DNA of 64,000 nt from Desulfomonilaceae bacterium (GCA_041662605.1 JBAZSD010000015.1:1-64000); one strand, 5' to 3'. Counted from the stretch's first letter, positions 34,659-44,013 are shown. Notes: generated from the letters alone by a model not told the origin. Translations and numbers: made by a program.

Positions 34659-36094
34659 CAATCGCTGATCTGTTCCCATTATTGCCTCTACTGCTGATAT
34701 CTAGCGTCGTGGTATTAAATTTGTTTGCCATAGCATTTTACAGGAATCATATCCTGACGGCAGTATTAACCAGCGCAGGGTTGCTCGGGGCTTGCGTATC
34801 AACTTTAGCGGTTTATTCATTTGCCCCCCTTCAAGTAACACGTCTGATCATCATCGACGGTTATTCTATTTTCTATATGGCGCTTATTTTTGGCGCAGGC
34901 TTTGTGGTGACTCTGCTGTCTTATCGTTACCTGGAACTCTTGGAGGAAAATCCAGAGGAATATTACGTTCTTTTATTGTTAGGCGCTCTAGGTTCCGCCG
35001 TAATAGTTGCGAGCAGCCATTTTGCTTCTTTTTTCCTGGGCCTGGAAATCCTCAGTGTTTCGCTGTATGCGCTCATTGCTTACAACCGCAATGGTCCTTT
35101 GGGGATAGAGGCGGGCATCAAGTATCTGGTGTTGGCCGCTACATCTGATGCCTTTCTGCTTTTTGGAATCGCTCTGATATATGCTGATACCGGTTTCCTG
35201 GATTTCGCCCAGATTGCTCAAGTGGCGGGGTCGGGACATGCTGGGTTAATAATTCCCGGAACTGGACTTCTGATCGTGGGGCTAGGATTTAAGCTATCAT
35301 TAGTCCCATTTCACATGTGGACACCCGATGTTTATGAGGGGGCTCCTGCGCCAATTACCGGCTTTCTCGCTTCTGTATCCAAGGGAGCGGTTTTTGCGCT
35401 CATGCTGCGTTACTTCACTAGGGTAGATATTCACACCAACAATTCTCTGGTTCTGGTATTTACCGTTATTGCGGTAGCTTCCATGTTCGGGGGAAATCTG
35501 CTTGCCCTCATGCAAAATCATGTGAAGAGAGTGTTGGCCTATTCATCGATTGCGCATTTCGGTTATTTGCTCACCGCCTTTCTGGCAAGCGGCAGCCTTG
35601 CTGTTACTGCCACGAGCTATTATCTAGTCGCCTATTTTGTAACCATCCTTGGGGCATTCGGTGTAATAACCTCGCTATCAAGCGCTCGAGGTGAACCTGA
35701 TTTTCTAGCCTCTTATAGAGGCCTGTTTTGGACTCGCCCTCTCTTGGGAGGAGTTTTTGCCGCCATGCTGTTGTCGTTGGCCGGCATTCCGTTGACTGCC
35801 GGGTTTGTGGGTAAGTTCTACGTTCTGGCCGCGGGGATTGGTTCGCATTTATGGTTCTTGGTCGTATGTCTCATAATGAGTAGCGTAATAGGATTGTTTT
35901 ATTACCTACGAATCATTTCCGTTATGTTTTCCAAGGTTACGGAAGATTCCAGGGACACCGGGCTCTCAGACGTGTCTGGACTTGCGGCTGCCGGTTTGGC
36001 GTTGACCATGCTAACGCTATTACTCGTCTGGTTGGGAGTCTATCCCTCTACTCTCATAGAATTGATTCAGAAAATGATGTCAAGCTTTGTCTGA
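34655..36094 (+). CDS. nuoN: NADH-quinone oxidoreductase subunit N
   Basis: A 479-residue antiporter-like subunit that closes the operon. FFLGLEILSVSLYALIAYNR, PFHMWTPDVYEGAPAPITGF and KRVLAYSSIAHFGYLL are the family signatures. No terminator with a T run was seen in the 160 bases after it; a short TGACA/TGTCA palindrome at the stop codon is the only structure. Confidence 0.95.
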   Translation: MTIADLFPLLPLLLISSVVVLNLFAIAFYRNHILTAVLTSAGLLGACVSTLAVYSFAPLQVTRLIIIDGYSIFYMALIFGAGFVVTLLSYRYLELLEENPEEYYVLLLLGALGSAVIVASSHFASFFLGLEILSVSLYALIAYNRNGPLGIEAGIKYLVLAATSDAFLLFGIALIYADTGFLDFAQIAQVAGSGHAGLIIPGTGLLIVGLGFKLSLVPFHMWTPDVYEGAPAPITGFLASVSKGAVFALMLRYFTRVDIHTNNSLVLVFTVIAVASMFGGNLLALMQNHVKRVLAYSSIAHFGYLLTAFLASGSLAVTATSYYLVAYFVTILGAFGVITSLSSARGEPDFLASYRGLFWTRPLLGGVFAAMLLSLAGIPLTAGFVGKFYVLAAGIGSHLWFLVVCLIMSSVIGLFYYLRIISVMFSKVTEDSRDTGLSDVSGLAAAGLALTMLTLLLVWLGVYPSTLIELIQKMMSSFV

Positions 36095-36255
36095 CACTTT
36101 TTGTCAAGCAACCCCACATTATATTGTCGCTAAGCTGCTTTTCGAATGGGCACGCTTCTCCAAAACTAGATAATTAAATATTATATCATGAGAAAATGGG
36201 CGTCGGAATAACAGAGGTCGCTTCATAAGGTTTTTGCGACAGTGGGGATGCGCAA

Positions 36256-36747
36256 TCAGTTTAGTCGCCAAATCATTGCGTTGAGGCCGGCCGCAATGGT
36301 TACCCAAATCAAATAGGGCCCCATCAATCCGGCCGCAAACCGAGATACTCTACAGAAACTTATCAATGTGACAAGAATTGCTATCCATAAGATAATGATT
36401 TCGACAAGAGCAAGACCCGGGCATCGCAGATCAAAGAACAAAAACGTCCAACCCGCGTTCAAAAGCAGTTGAAAGGCATAGAACCCGAGCGGACGTCGCT
36501 GTTTAATCAGACCGCCACATAACCAGACAGACCAGGCGGCAATTGCCATCGAGGCGTAGAAGATTGTCCATATCAACCCTATGGTGGCCCCGGAAGGAGT
36601 CCAGGATGGTTTGATCAGGGAAGTGTACCAAACGCCGAGAGACCTTTGGGTAACAATCACCCCCAGCCAACCCACCAAAAAGACCAGTCCCAAGCTTACT
36701 ACAAGTCCTGTTATCTGTTTGGTTTTGCTCATATAGTCATTATCCAT
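36256..36747 (-). CDS. tspO: TspO/MBR family membrane protein
   Basis: A 163-residue five-helix membrane protein of the TspO (translocator protein) family, which binds porphyrins and related tetrapyrroles. The helix-one loop motif KPSWTPSGATIGLIWTIFY, WSVWLCGG and LNAGWTFLFFD are recognisable, as is the Trp/Asn-rich last helix. It is convergent with nuoN and stands alone. An internal Met at codon 6 could also be the start. Its role in this organism is unknown; tetrapyrrole or stress response is inferred from relatives. Confidence 0.9.
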   Translation of the reverse strand: MDNDYMSKTKQITGLVVSLGLVFLVGWLGVIVTQRSLGVWYTSLIKPSWTPSGATIGLIWTIFYASMAIAAWSVWLCGGLIKQRRPLGFYAFQLLLNAGWTFLFFDLRCPGLALVEIIILWIAILVTLISFCRVSRFAAGLMGPYLIWVTIAAGLNAMIWRLN

Positions 36748-36866
36748 TTAATTGAGTTTACATTCGTATCTTTATCGCTGCAATCTGAATGCGACGAGCC
36801 AGGTTGAATAAAATGTCAATTACACGATGACATTGCCGCTATTTTGTTACAGTTTTCAGTTGTATG

Positions 36867-36894
36867 TTGACAGGTTACCGGTGTGGTGTATAGT
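36867..36894 (+). promoter_or_regulatory. sigma-70-type promoter of the Phe leader transcript
   Basis: TTGACA (36867-36872) and TATAGT (36889-36894) are separated by 16 bases, close to consensus. Transcription would begin near 36901, just ahead of the leader peptide. Bases 36748-36866 upstream hold nothing else I recognise. Confidence 0.75.
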
Positions 36895-36914
36895 GCAACT
36901 ATTGGGAGTTAACG

Positions 36915-36980
36915 ATGGTTAATATCGGCGGCCAATTTTTCTTTTTCTTTAGCTTTAGGAGGTATAGCCGCGTGAGCTGA
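36915..36980 (+). CDS. Phe-rich leader peptide (attenuator control peptide)
   Basis: A 21-codon open frame starting with ATG seven bases after a GGGAG ribosome site. The peptide begins MVNIGGQ and then has Phe-Phe-Phe-Phe-Phe-Ser-Phe, six Phe codons in seven, before RRYSRVS and the stop. This is the layout of the pheL leader of enteric bacteria. It lies between a strong promoter and an intrinsic terminator. A ribosome waiting at the Phe codons when charged tRNA-Phe is scarce would leave the segment after the stop codon free to pair. Confidence 0.75.
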   Translation: MVNIGGQFFFFFSFRRYSRVS

Positions 36981-37033
36981 GTGTGACCATCAAGCAATAC
37001 ACGAAAAAGCGGAGTCCACACTCCGCTTTTTTT
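36979..37033 (+). terminator. attenuator: intrinsic terminator with competing antiterminator
   Basis: The terminator stem is GCGGAGT (37009-37015) with ACTCCGC (37020-37026), loop CCAC, extended by A-T pairs and followed by seven T (37027-37033). The competing pair is GAGTGTG (36979-36985) with CACACTC (37017-37023), which takes up the right half of the terminator. A third, weaker pair (36949-36954 with 36975-36980) would hide the antiterminator when the ribosome is absent. The antiterminator arm begins at the leader stop codon, so a ribosome finishing the peptide would cover it and allow termination. Confidence 0.75.
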
Positions 37034-37167
37034 GTTCTATTGGCATGAACCAGCTCGTTTCGAGATCATCGTTCTTTCCCAAAAAGGAGTTCGGAGGATC
37101 TATAGACAACGAATCAGATTTTTCTGTCGGCGCACATATAAAATCTTACGAAAAGGAGATACAGAAA

Positions 37168-38373
37168 ATGAGTGGACCTCTAGAAGGTGTTCGTGTGGTG
37201 GAAATATCAATGTTTCAACAGGGCCCGGTGGCGGGTATGCGGCTAGGTGATCTTGGCGCCGATGTCATCAAGGTAGAGCCCAAAACAGGAGATCCGGGTA
37301 GAAGTTTCATGAGGATCATCGGGGCAATGGTAGGACTGAGGGGTCGTAATTACTACTTTGAGCACTGCAACCGGAACAAGAGAAGCATTGTTTTGGACAT
37401 GAGGACCTCAGAAGGAATGGAAGTGTTCCTAAATCTCATAGATAAAGCGGATGTTTTCCTTAATAACATGAGCATTCCGGCGCCGGAAAGAATGGGGATC
37501 GGACCGGAAACGCTCCTGGCTCGCAATCCGAGACTTATCTACGCCCATGCGTCTGGTTGGGGGCGAAAGGGCCCTGACTCAGATGACTATTCATTCGATT
37601 ATACTGGAATTGCCCGTTCCGGTCTGATGATGGCATGTGGAGAAAACGGAGCGCCTCCAACTCAAATTCTGCCCGGAATCGGGGACGAAGTCGGCGCCTT
37701 GGCCTGCGCTTGGGGCATCACCGCAGCGCTTTACGCGAGAGAAAAAACCGGAAAAGGGCAAGTGGTGGACACATCTTTGATGGGAAGCGTCATTTCGTCG
37801 CTTGGTCTCATAATGGCCGCTCCAGCAATCTTGAATAGTGAGTTTCCTAGAGAAGTTAGGGCAAAAGCGGGAAACCCAATATACAACCACTATCGATGCC
37901 AGGATGATCAGTGGATCGCTCTTGCGCACCTCCAACCAGACAGGTATTGGCCAAAGGTCTGCAAAGCCCTTGGTTTGGAAGAGCTAATTGAGGATCAAAA
38001 ATTCAACACAATAGAGGCGCGAAGTAACAACGCCAGGACTTTAGTCTCGATTTTTGACGAAAGATTCTCAACCAGGCCCAGGAGTGAGTGGATGGACGCC
38101 CTAATAAGTGAGGGCTGTATTTGCACACCTGTGCAGACACCGACGGAAGTTTCAAACGATCCCCAGGCGTTAGCCAACGATTATTTTGTGTATTCAGATC
38201 ATCCTGAATACGGCAAAACCAAAATGGTCGGTTTCCCTTGGGATTTCAGCGATACGCCCGCTTCCTGCAGATTGCCGGCCCCTGAACTCGGGGAGCACTC
38301 GGAGCAAATTCTCTCGGATCTCGGTTACAATACCGCTGAAATTGATGATTTGAGAAAAAAAGGAGTGATATAG
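37168..38373 (+). CDS. class III CoA-transferase (CaiB/BaiF family)
   Basis: A 401-residue family III CoA-transferase. The start MSGPLEGVRVVEIS, GDLGADVIKVEPKTGDPGR, and Asp144 in YSFDYTGIARSG, which should form the acyl-aspartate intermediate, fit the family. The C-terminal segments QVVDTSLMGSV and PELGEHSEQIL also match. The ATG at 37168 has AAGGAG ten bases upstream; an in-frame ATG at 37045 would add 41 unrelated residues. It lies 134 bases after the Phe-responsive attenuator. Family members include phenyllactate, benzylsuccinate and carnitine CoA-transferases, so a Phe-derived aryl acid is an attractive substrate, but this is inference. Confidence 0.88.
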   Translation: MSGPLEGVRVVEISMFQQGPVAGMRLGDLGADVIKVEPKTGDPGRSFMRIIGAMVGLRGRNYYFEHCNRNKRSIVLDMRTSEGMEVFLNLIDKADVFLNNMSIPAPERMGIGPETLLARNPRLIYAHASGWGRKGPDSDDYSFDYTGIARSGLMMACGENGAPPTQILPGIGDEVGALACAWGITAALYAREKTGKGQVVDTSLMGSVISSLGLIMAAPAILNSEFPREVRAKAGNPIYNHYRCQDDQWIALAHLQPDRYWPKVCKALGLEELIEDQKFNTIEARSNNARTLVSIFDERFSTRPRSEWMDALISEGCICTPVQTPTEVSNDPQALANDYFVYSDHPEYGKTKMVGFPWDFSDTPASCRLPAPELGEHSEQILSDLGYNTAEIDDLRKKGVI

Positions 38374-38405
38374 AAGCTATTGCCAGGAAATGGAGTCAAA
38401 GGGAC

Positions 38406-39833
38406 TCAAAAAAGGTCACGGAGCGCTCGTTTGGCGGCCAGATACCCGCACATTCCATGCACTCCCCCACCTGGAGGCATTGACGATGAACAGATATAAA
38501 TACCATTCATAGGGGTGGCGTAGGCTCGCCACTGTCCCAGCGGGCGTAAAAAAATTTGCTCGAAGCTCTGTGAGCCGCCTGCAATATCACCTCCGATGTA
38601 GTTTGGATTGTATAACTCCATATCGGCTGGCGCCATTACATGTTTCGCCATGATGACATCGTGAAAACCCGGCGCAAATCGTTCGATCTGAGCCTCGATT
38701 CGATCCGTCATGTCTGCGGGACATCCATTAGGAACGTGACAATAGGCCCACGCTGTTTGCATACCGTCTGGCGCGCGGTCTGAGTCAAACAGGCTCGGTT
38801 GTGACAGAAACACAAAGGGTCTTTCCGGAATTCCGCCGCTCCAAACCTCACGCTCAGCGCTCGCAATCTCATCCAAAGTTCCCCCGACATGTAGCGTGCC
38901 GGCCAGATAACAGGCTGGATCTTTCCATGGAATGGGGGCGCTTAGCGCCCAATCGATTTTAAAAACTCCCGGTCCATATTGATGAAACTCCAGTCGTTGT
39001 CGATACGCGGGCGGAAATTGAAGACCGTTTATCTGGGCTAGTTGTCTCGGCGACACATCGAATAGAATGGCTCTCGCTTTGGGAAGATCGTTGACCCGGG
39101 AAACATTTGTCCCAACCTTAACAGACCCTCCCAAAGACTCCAGATACGAAACAAGGGCGTCAGCAATAGCCTGGGAACCACCCCTGGCTATGGGCCATCC
39201 AACAGCGTGCCCCAAGGTAGGCAGCATCAAACCGAATGCTGCGCTGGACCAATGCTCCAAAGGTAGAATCGAGTGAGCAGCGTTCCCGGCAAACAGAGCC
39301 CTGGCCCTGTTCGATTTAAAACACCCTTTGGCCAATCCTGTTGCGGACCGCATTGCTTGAGGGCCAAAGTTCAATAGCGTTAATGGATGGCTCGGTAGCC
39401 CCAGAGGTTTTAACAGGTCCTGAACCAGTTTCTCCCAGTCTTTCACAAGACGGGCAAAAAGATTGAGATACCGTTCCGCGTCATTGCCGAGCCCTTCAGC
39501 GGTCGCGTCAACCGACCTATCAAGCAGGACAGATCCCTGGTCATCAAGCGGATGAGCAAGTGGCACAGGCGGATGAATCCACTCTAGACCGTGGCATGAT
39601 AGGTCCACACTTCGAAAGAACGGGGATGCAAGGGCCAAAGGATGGATCGCTGAACACACGTCGTGCCTGAAACCCGGAAGAGTTAACTCTTGCGTGCGTG
39701 CGCCTCCGCCGGCGGTTTCCTTTGCTTCAACTACCAAGACGGAAACTTTGCGCCTGGCTAAAGTTATGGCCGCTGCCAGGCCATTTGGGCCCGATCCCAC
39801 AATGACGGCGTCGTACTCCGATTTAGGAGTCAT
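38406..39833 (-). CDS. phytoene desaturase-like FAD oxidoreductase (COG1233)
   Basis: A 475-residue flavoprotein with the N-terminal dinucleotide motif DAVIVGSGPNGLAAAITLAR and VEAKETAGGGARTQELTLPGF. The C-terminal FAD segment NGIYICSSSMPPGGGVHGMCGYLAA is typical of the phytoene desaturase/carotenoid isomerase superfamily. It has no membrane segment. Its start overlaps the end of the fusion gene by 11 bases, so it is translationally coupled to it. The substrate is unknown; members act on carotenoids, other polyenes and retinol-type compounds. Confidence 0.85.
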   Translation of the reverse strand: MTPKSEYDAVIVGSGPNGLAAAITLARRKVSVLVVEAKETAGGGARTQELTLPGFRHDVCSAIHPLALASPFFRSVDLSCHGLEWIHPPVPLAHPLDDQGSVLLDRSVDATAEGLGNDAERYLNLFARLVKDWEKLVQDLLKPLGLPSHPLTLLNFGPQAMRSATGLAKGCFKSNRARALFAGNAAHSILPLEHWSSAAFGLMLPTLGHAVGWPIARGGSQAIADALVSYLESLGGSVKVGTNVSRVNDLPKARAILFDVSPRQLAQINGLQFPPAYRQRLEFHQYGPGVFKIDWALSAPIPWKDPACYLAGTLHVGGTLDEIASAEREVWSGGIPERPFVFLSQPSLFDSDRAPDGMQTAWAYCHVPNGCPADMTDRIEAQIERFAPGFHDVIMAKHVMAPADMELYNPNYIGGDIAGGSQSFEQIFLRPLGQWRAYATPMNGIYICSSSMPPGGGVHGMCGYLAAKRALRDLF

Positions 39834-42492
39834 TCTGTTTCTTGCGACTTAAAAGTCGTTGAACTGAGCCTAACCATCTAAAGGGTTCCATCCCCAGGGT
39901 TCGTATCTGCGAGTTGCGCCAAATGTTTCCAATTCGGGACCACTGTATCTTGCTGTCCACACACCTCGATTGGATGGTGATTTCCGGAGGTGTCCCAAGG
40001 TGCGCCGCCAGAGACGCGAGAACGTGCTTCCATATCCTGATCTGGATTTTAGTGCCGACAAGGTGGAATGCCGCTTCGAACAAGGGGTCATTTGACCGGG
40101 TCAGTCCATAAATTTGAACAACTGTCGATCCACCAGCCTTGTAAGCGCTAAAGCTTACCCAGCCGGCTTCAGGATGTCCTTCCGGGGTGCAAAAAGTAAA
40201 TGATGTCTCATCGGAATACAGTATCATAACGCCAGTAGAAACCGGTCCGCCCGGCGTCATGGAATCTATAAGGACTATTTCTCCAGGTTTGATTCCTGCT
40301 TCTGAAGCAAAGAAACGGTTAAATGAGGGCTGAAAATCAGTGAATTTTGATTTGAGGGTCGAGATTAGATATTCCGGACTGTACATCGAATCTTGTATGA
40401 AGAGCCTGTAGGTCTTCTCCCACATTTGACCAAACCCGCTTACAGGACTGACCGTTTTCAACCCGTCTACATTAAGGTTTCGAGCTGCCGGCGGCCGAAA
40501 AGACACTGTCAGGTATGGAACCGGCTTGGCCCAACATGATATGTCGACCGAAACTGGCTGAAATACTAATTCGCTCAACGATTTGTCAAACGACCGCTCC
40601 ACTCCGGCAGCGGTGAGAGCGTCCTTTTCTGTTTCAAACAATCGTATGACACGATCAAGTTCGGTTAATTTCAATACATCCTGAAAACCCGGGACCAGAC
40701 CATAACCCAAAAGTTCCTGCTTCTCTCGATTTGCGTGGGCGCTCAGCTTGGCCAACATTGACACGCCCAGCCCGTTCATGATCCTAACGCGGGAGAAGTT
40801 CAGAACACTGTATTTTGAGGGGGCTGCCGTATCTTGCTCACATACCCAGAGAAAGGGTCTTTCATCGAAATCGGTTAGGTTCTCTGGAAGATCAACTACA
40901 CAAGCTCCAGCCTTTATTAAAGAAGCGTCGGCACGGATTGCGCCGCGATCCTGACCGTCAGATTCAACAACAACATTGAGAGTGGCCTTTTTGACGGATG
41001 ACAACGGTGGTTCTGTTTCAGCCAAGCGGTCACGAGCGAGATTTAAACGATTCGTGAAGCCGGGCAACAAAGCCAACCCCGCTCTAACAAAAATGGATTC
41101 CCTCATTTTGTCTAGAAAGACCAACTGAGAGACCCTACCAACAAGAGCCTGGGCATAGGTTGGGTACGCGTGGGTAACGGAATGAAGTCGGCTCAAAGGC
41201 TTGTTCAAGGCCTTGATAACCTGAACTTCATGGATGACTTCCGGGGCTGCTTCCCCCAGAATATGGGCTCCAACGATACGACCGCTTCTATCACACAAGA
41301 ATTTGGCCATCCCCGTGGTCTGACCGTCTATAAGCGCCCGACGCATGTTCGAGTAGTCGAATCGGTAAACCCGCAGTTTATGCCCGTATTTCTTGAGAGC
41401 TTTCTCTTCCGTCAATCCAATAAAAGCCAAAGGTGGCTCCGTAAAAATAACATTGGCGTTGTTGCTGTAATCCACTTTCTGTTTGATCGGGGAAAAGGCG
41501 TTGTTAGCCGCTACAATTCCCTGGTACTCCGCCATCGAAGCCAGTTGATAAGGGCCGGCGATATCTCCACATGCGTATATATTCGGGACGGAAGTTTGAA
41601 GTTTCCTGTTTGTGATGACACCTTTCGCGTTGAAATCCACTCCCGCGTTTTCCAGCGCTAGGCTTTCAATATCCGGTGTTCTTCCTATTGCCACCAGGAC
41701 GCGGTCGGCATGAATTTCGCCGGCCGTCTTATCCAGCCGTTCGTATTTCAAAATTACTTTGTTGTTGTCCTGGCTGAAACCTGTTGCTCTGGCGCCTGTG
41801 AGAAGGTGAATGCCGTCGTTTTCCAAAGCTCTTACCAGATGGGCTATGAGTTCAGGTTCGGCCATGGGCAGAAGTCTTGAGGCCATCTCAATCATGGTTG
41901 TTTCAACACCGAGCCTGCCGAAAGCCGAAGCGTATTCAAGCCCGTCCACTCCTCCACCCAGGATGATGATTGATTTTGGTAGATCCTCCTGTTCATAGAG
42001 GTTTTCGTTGGTTAGGTAATCAACATCTTGAAGGCCGTTGATCGGAGGAACCATGGGTCTGGTCCCGGAAGCTATAATGACCTTGTCCGCTGAGATCACC
42101 TTTCCGTTTACATCTACTCTATGATGATCCACAAACGACGCCACCCCTAAAAGAATGTCTATTCCGATCCGTTCAAACGTCTCCGGCAGGTCTTTTTCAT
42201 AAGCTTTTTGGACTATTGACCGGACATGAGCCAACACTCTTCGGCCATCAAGGTCAGGTGTAGGGCCGGACCACAGGCCGAGATGATCAAGGTGGTTAAT
42301 ATCACGGTTTAGATGGCTCAGTCTTATAAGAGCTTTGCTGGGAATACACGTAAAGTTTGTACAATTACCACCTACTTTACGTTTCTCAACTACCGCGACT
42401 CGTTTACCTATGCCATTGGCTGTGACGGCGGAGACGAAACCGGCGATGCCGGCGCCGATTACAACCAGATCATAATCATAAACCCTTGACAT
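39823..42492 (-). CDS. three-domain fusion: disulfide oxidoreductase fold, STAS, DUF1990-like
   Basis: An 889-residue protein. Residues 1-460 are a pyridine-nucleotide-disulfide oxidoreductase of the lipoamide dehydrogenase/mercuric reductase type with Cys44 and Cys49 (GGNCTNFTCIPSKA). The dimer-interface motif reads HAYPTYAQ where lipoamide dehydrogenase has HAHPTLxE, so the catalytic His-Glu pair is missing. Residues about 500-625 look like a STAS domain (SVLNFSRVRIMNGLGVSML, then LVPGFQDVLKLTELDRV) in which the usual phosphorylatable Ser is absent. Residues about 650-850 resemble DUF1990 (CTPEGHPEAGWVSFSAY). I know of no described protein with this domain order. Neighbours suggest lipid or envelope chemistry. 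Confidence 0.8.
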   Translation of the reverse strand: MSRVYDYDLVVIGAGIAGFVSAVTANGIGKRVAVVEKRKVGGNCTNFTCIPSKALIRLSHLNRDINHLDHLGLWSGPTPDLDGRRVLAHVRSIVQKAYEKDLPETFERIGIDILLGVASFVDHHRVDVNGKVISADKVIIASGTRPMVPPINGLQDVDYLTNENLYEQEDLPKSIIILGGGVDGLEYASAFGRLGVETTMIEMASRLLPMAEPELIAHLVRALENDGIHLLTGARATGFSQDNNKVILKYERLDKTAGEIHADRVLVAIGRTPDIESLALENAGVDFNAKGVITNRKLQTSVPNIYACGDIAGPYQLASMAEYQGIVAANNAFSPIKQKVDYSNNANVIFTEPPLAFIGLTEEKALKKYGHKLRVYRFDYSNMRRALIDGQTTGMAKFLCDRSGRIVGAHILGEAAPEVIHEVQVIKALNKPLSRLHSVTHAYPTYAQALVGRVSQLVFLDKMRESIFVRAGLALLPGFTNRLNLARDRLAETEPPLSSVKKATLNVVVESDGQDRGAIRADASLIKAGACVVDLPENLTDFDERPFLWVCEQDTAAPSKYSVLNFSRVRIMNGLGVSMLAKLSAHANREKQELLGYGLVPGFQDVLKLTELDRVIRLFETEKDALTAAGVERSFDKSLSELVFQPVSVDISCWAKPVPYLTVSFRPPAARNLNVDGLKTVSPVSGFGQMWEKTYRLFIQDSMYSPEYLISTLKSKFTDFQPSFNRFFASEAGIKPGEIVLIDSMTPGGPVSTGVMILYSDETSFTFCTPEGHPEAGWVSFSAYKAGGSTVVQIYGLTRSNDPLFEAAFHLVGTKIQIRIWKHVLASLAAHLGTPPEITIQSRCVDSKIQWSRIGNIWRNSQIRTLGMEPFRWLGSVQRLLSRKKQNDS

Positions 42493-42556
42493 GTTCTATT
42501 ACCGTTCCGATTGGTAATTTTGGTCAATCCAACAATAAAAGAGGGCCGGTTTCATC

Positions 42557-43999
42557 TCATAAGTTGAATCGAGCGGCGAGTCGCCGGGCTTTCTTGTCTA
42601 TTTTTCGTCCGATCATATTTGCCAGCACCATAGGTAAACTGGACAACAGGGCCGGAATATTTTTCGAAGTGAACATTTCAACTGAAAACAGTTTTCGAAT
42701 TAGCGAAATTAATTGGCTGGGCGTATAGAATCGACGAGTTATCTCCCGGCTGATCCGCTTAAGGCCTGGACGCCCAAATCCTTCCAAATATACAATCCTG
42801 TCGTCCCCCACGTAATACCCGGGTGTCGCTTCGACCAGCTCTCTCAAAGGTGAATATCTGTCTACACGAAGTTTCTGATAAGTTATTGAATCAAGACCCA
42901 GTTCTTTCGCAAACGATGGAATGCGAAGCATTTCCTGTTCCGTTTCGGTCACATTACCGTAGATAAAATAGCCATGATAATAAAACGGATGTTTTCGGAA
43001 TTCTTCGAAGGCCTTGCGCAGTTTACCCGTGTCAAACCCCTTGTTGAGTTGTTCGAGGATCCTGTCACTGGGAGACTCAATTCCAAGCAGGAATATCTTT
43101 ATTCCCGCCTTTGCGGCGGCTTCCAATACATCGGGACGTTCAAATATCTCAATACGGGCCTGAACAAGAAACCTCTTTTTGGAACCACTCGCGGTAAGAC
43201 GCTCGCAGATTTCCTTTGCTCTATTAGGGTTTACAAAAAAATTCTCGTCCGCTATCAGGATGATTCCCGCTTTGATCTGGTTGATTTCGTCCATAACTGC
43301 GTCAATGGGACGCACTGAATAACGACGTTTTTGAGTCCATGGGTTGAGGTTGAAAGTGCAGAACTTGCAATTGTAAGGACAACCTCTGGATGTCAGGATC
43401 ATATCAAAAGATTCTAGCGGTAGCGCATAACCGCCGAAATTAAGGTCGTATTCCTGGCTTCTTAAGCTACGATTTGGGGGGAGATACCGATCAATTTCCC
43501 CTAGAGGTCTGTTGGCGTTGTGAACAATCTGAGAGCCGTTTCGATATGATATTCCCAGGATATCCTTAAGTGGGATCCCCTGAGCTATTTCGGCGATGGT
43601 CTCCTCACCCTCTCCTCTCACCAGAATGTCTACAAATGGGCATAGCTGAAAAACTTCTTCAACGCTATCGGTCGCCTGCTGACCGCCAACAATCGTTGTG
43701 ACTTGTGAAGGGAGACTATTTATTAGGGAGCAGACCTCTGGGAAATGGTATTCCCAGTTAATGCTCACGCATAACAGGTCGATTTCTTTTTCTATGAAGC
43801 CCTTCAGTTTTTTGAGGTCTCTCAAAGGACCTGGAAGTCGAAGATCAACAAAAGTTATTTCTTTTACGTGTGGCTGCAGGGCAGCCATGACATATTCAAG
43901 TCCAATCGGGGGAAACACCGCTAATCCAAGTGATCCGGCGTGACTGTCCCGATAGTATGGATGAATACAAAGCGCATGTTCATAAAGACTACTCAACAA
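42557..43999 (-). CDS. B12-binding radical SAM enzyme
   Basis: A 480-residue class B-type radical SAM protein. Residues 1-150 resemble a cobalamin-binding Rossmann domain (GLAVFPPIGLEYVMAAL; TIVGGQQATDS), though the DxHxxG motif is not evident. The radical SAM core follows with SRGCPYNCKFCTFN (CxxxCxxC) near residue 215 and LIADENFFVNPNRA. The C-terminal third is variable. Relatives methylate or cyclise unreactive carbons, as in BchE and hopanoid enzymes. It lies 64 bases upstream of the fusion gene and 14 bases after the bidomain dehydrogenase gene, so it is in the same operon. The substrate is unknown. Confidence 0.88.
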   Translation of the reverse strand: MLSSLYEHALCIHPYYRDSHAGSLGLAVFPPIGLEYVMAALQPHVKEITFVDLRLPGPLRDLKKLKGFIEKEIDLLCVSINWEYHFPEVCSLINSLPSQVTTIVGGQQATDSVEEVFQLCPFVDILVRGEGEETIAEIAQGIPLKDILGISYRNGSQIVHNANRPLGEIDRYLPPNRSLRSQEYDLNFGGYALPLESFDMILTSRGCPYNCKFCTFNLNPWTQKRRYSVRPIDAVMDEINQIKAGIILIADENFFVNPNRAKEICERLTASGSKKRFLVQARIEIFERPDVLEAAAKAGIKIFLLGIESPSDRILEQLNKGFDTGKLRKAFEEFRKHPFYYHGYFIYGNVTETEQEMLRIPSFAKELGLDSITYQKLRVDRYSPLRELVEATPGYYVGDDRIVYLEGFGRPGLKRISREITRRFYTPSQLISLIRKLFSVEMFTSKNIPALLSSLPMVLANMIGRKIDKKARRLAARFNL

Positions 44000-44013
44000 T
44001 TTTTCCCTTCATA

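Noticed and set aside
37045..37167. 41-residue N-terminal extension of the CoA-transferase
   Set aside because: It is in frame but has no family-like content; the ATG at 37168 has a strong ribosome site and begins the conserved sequence.
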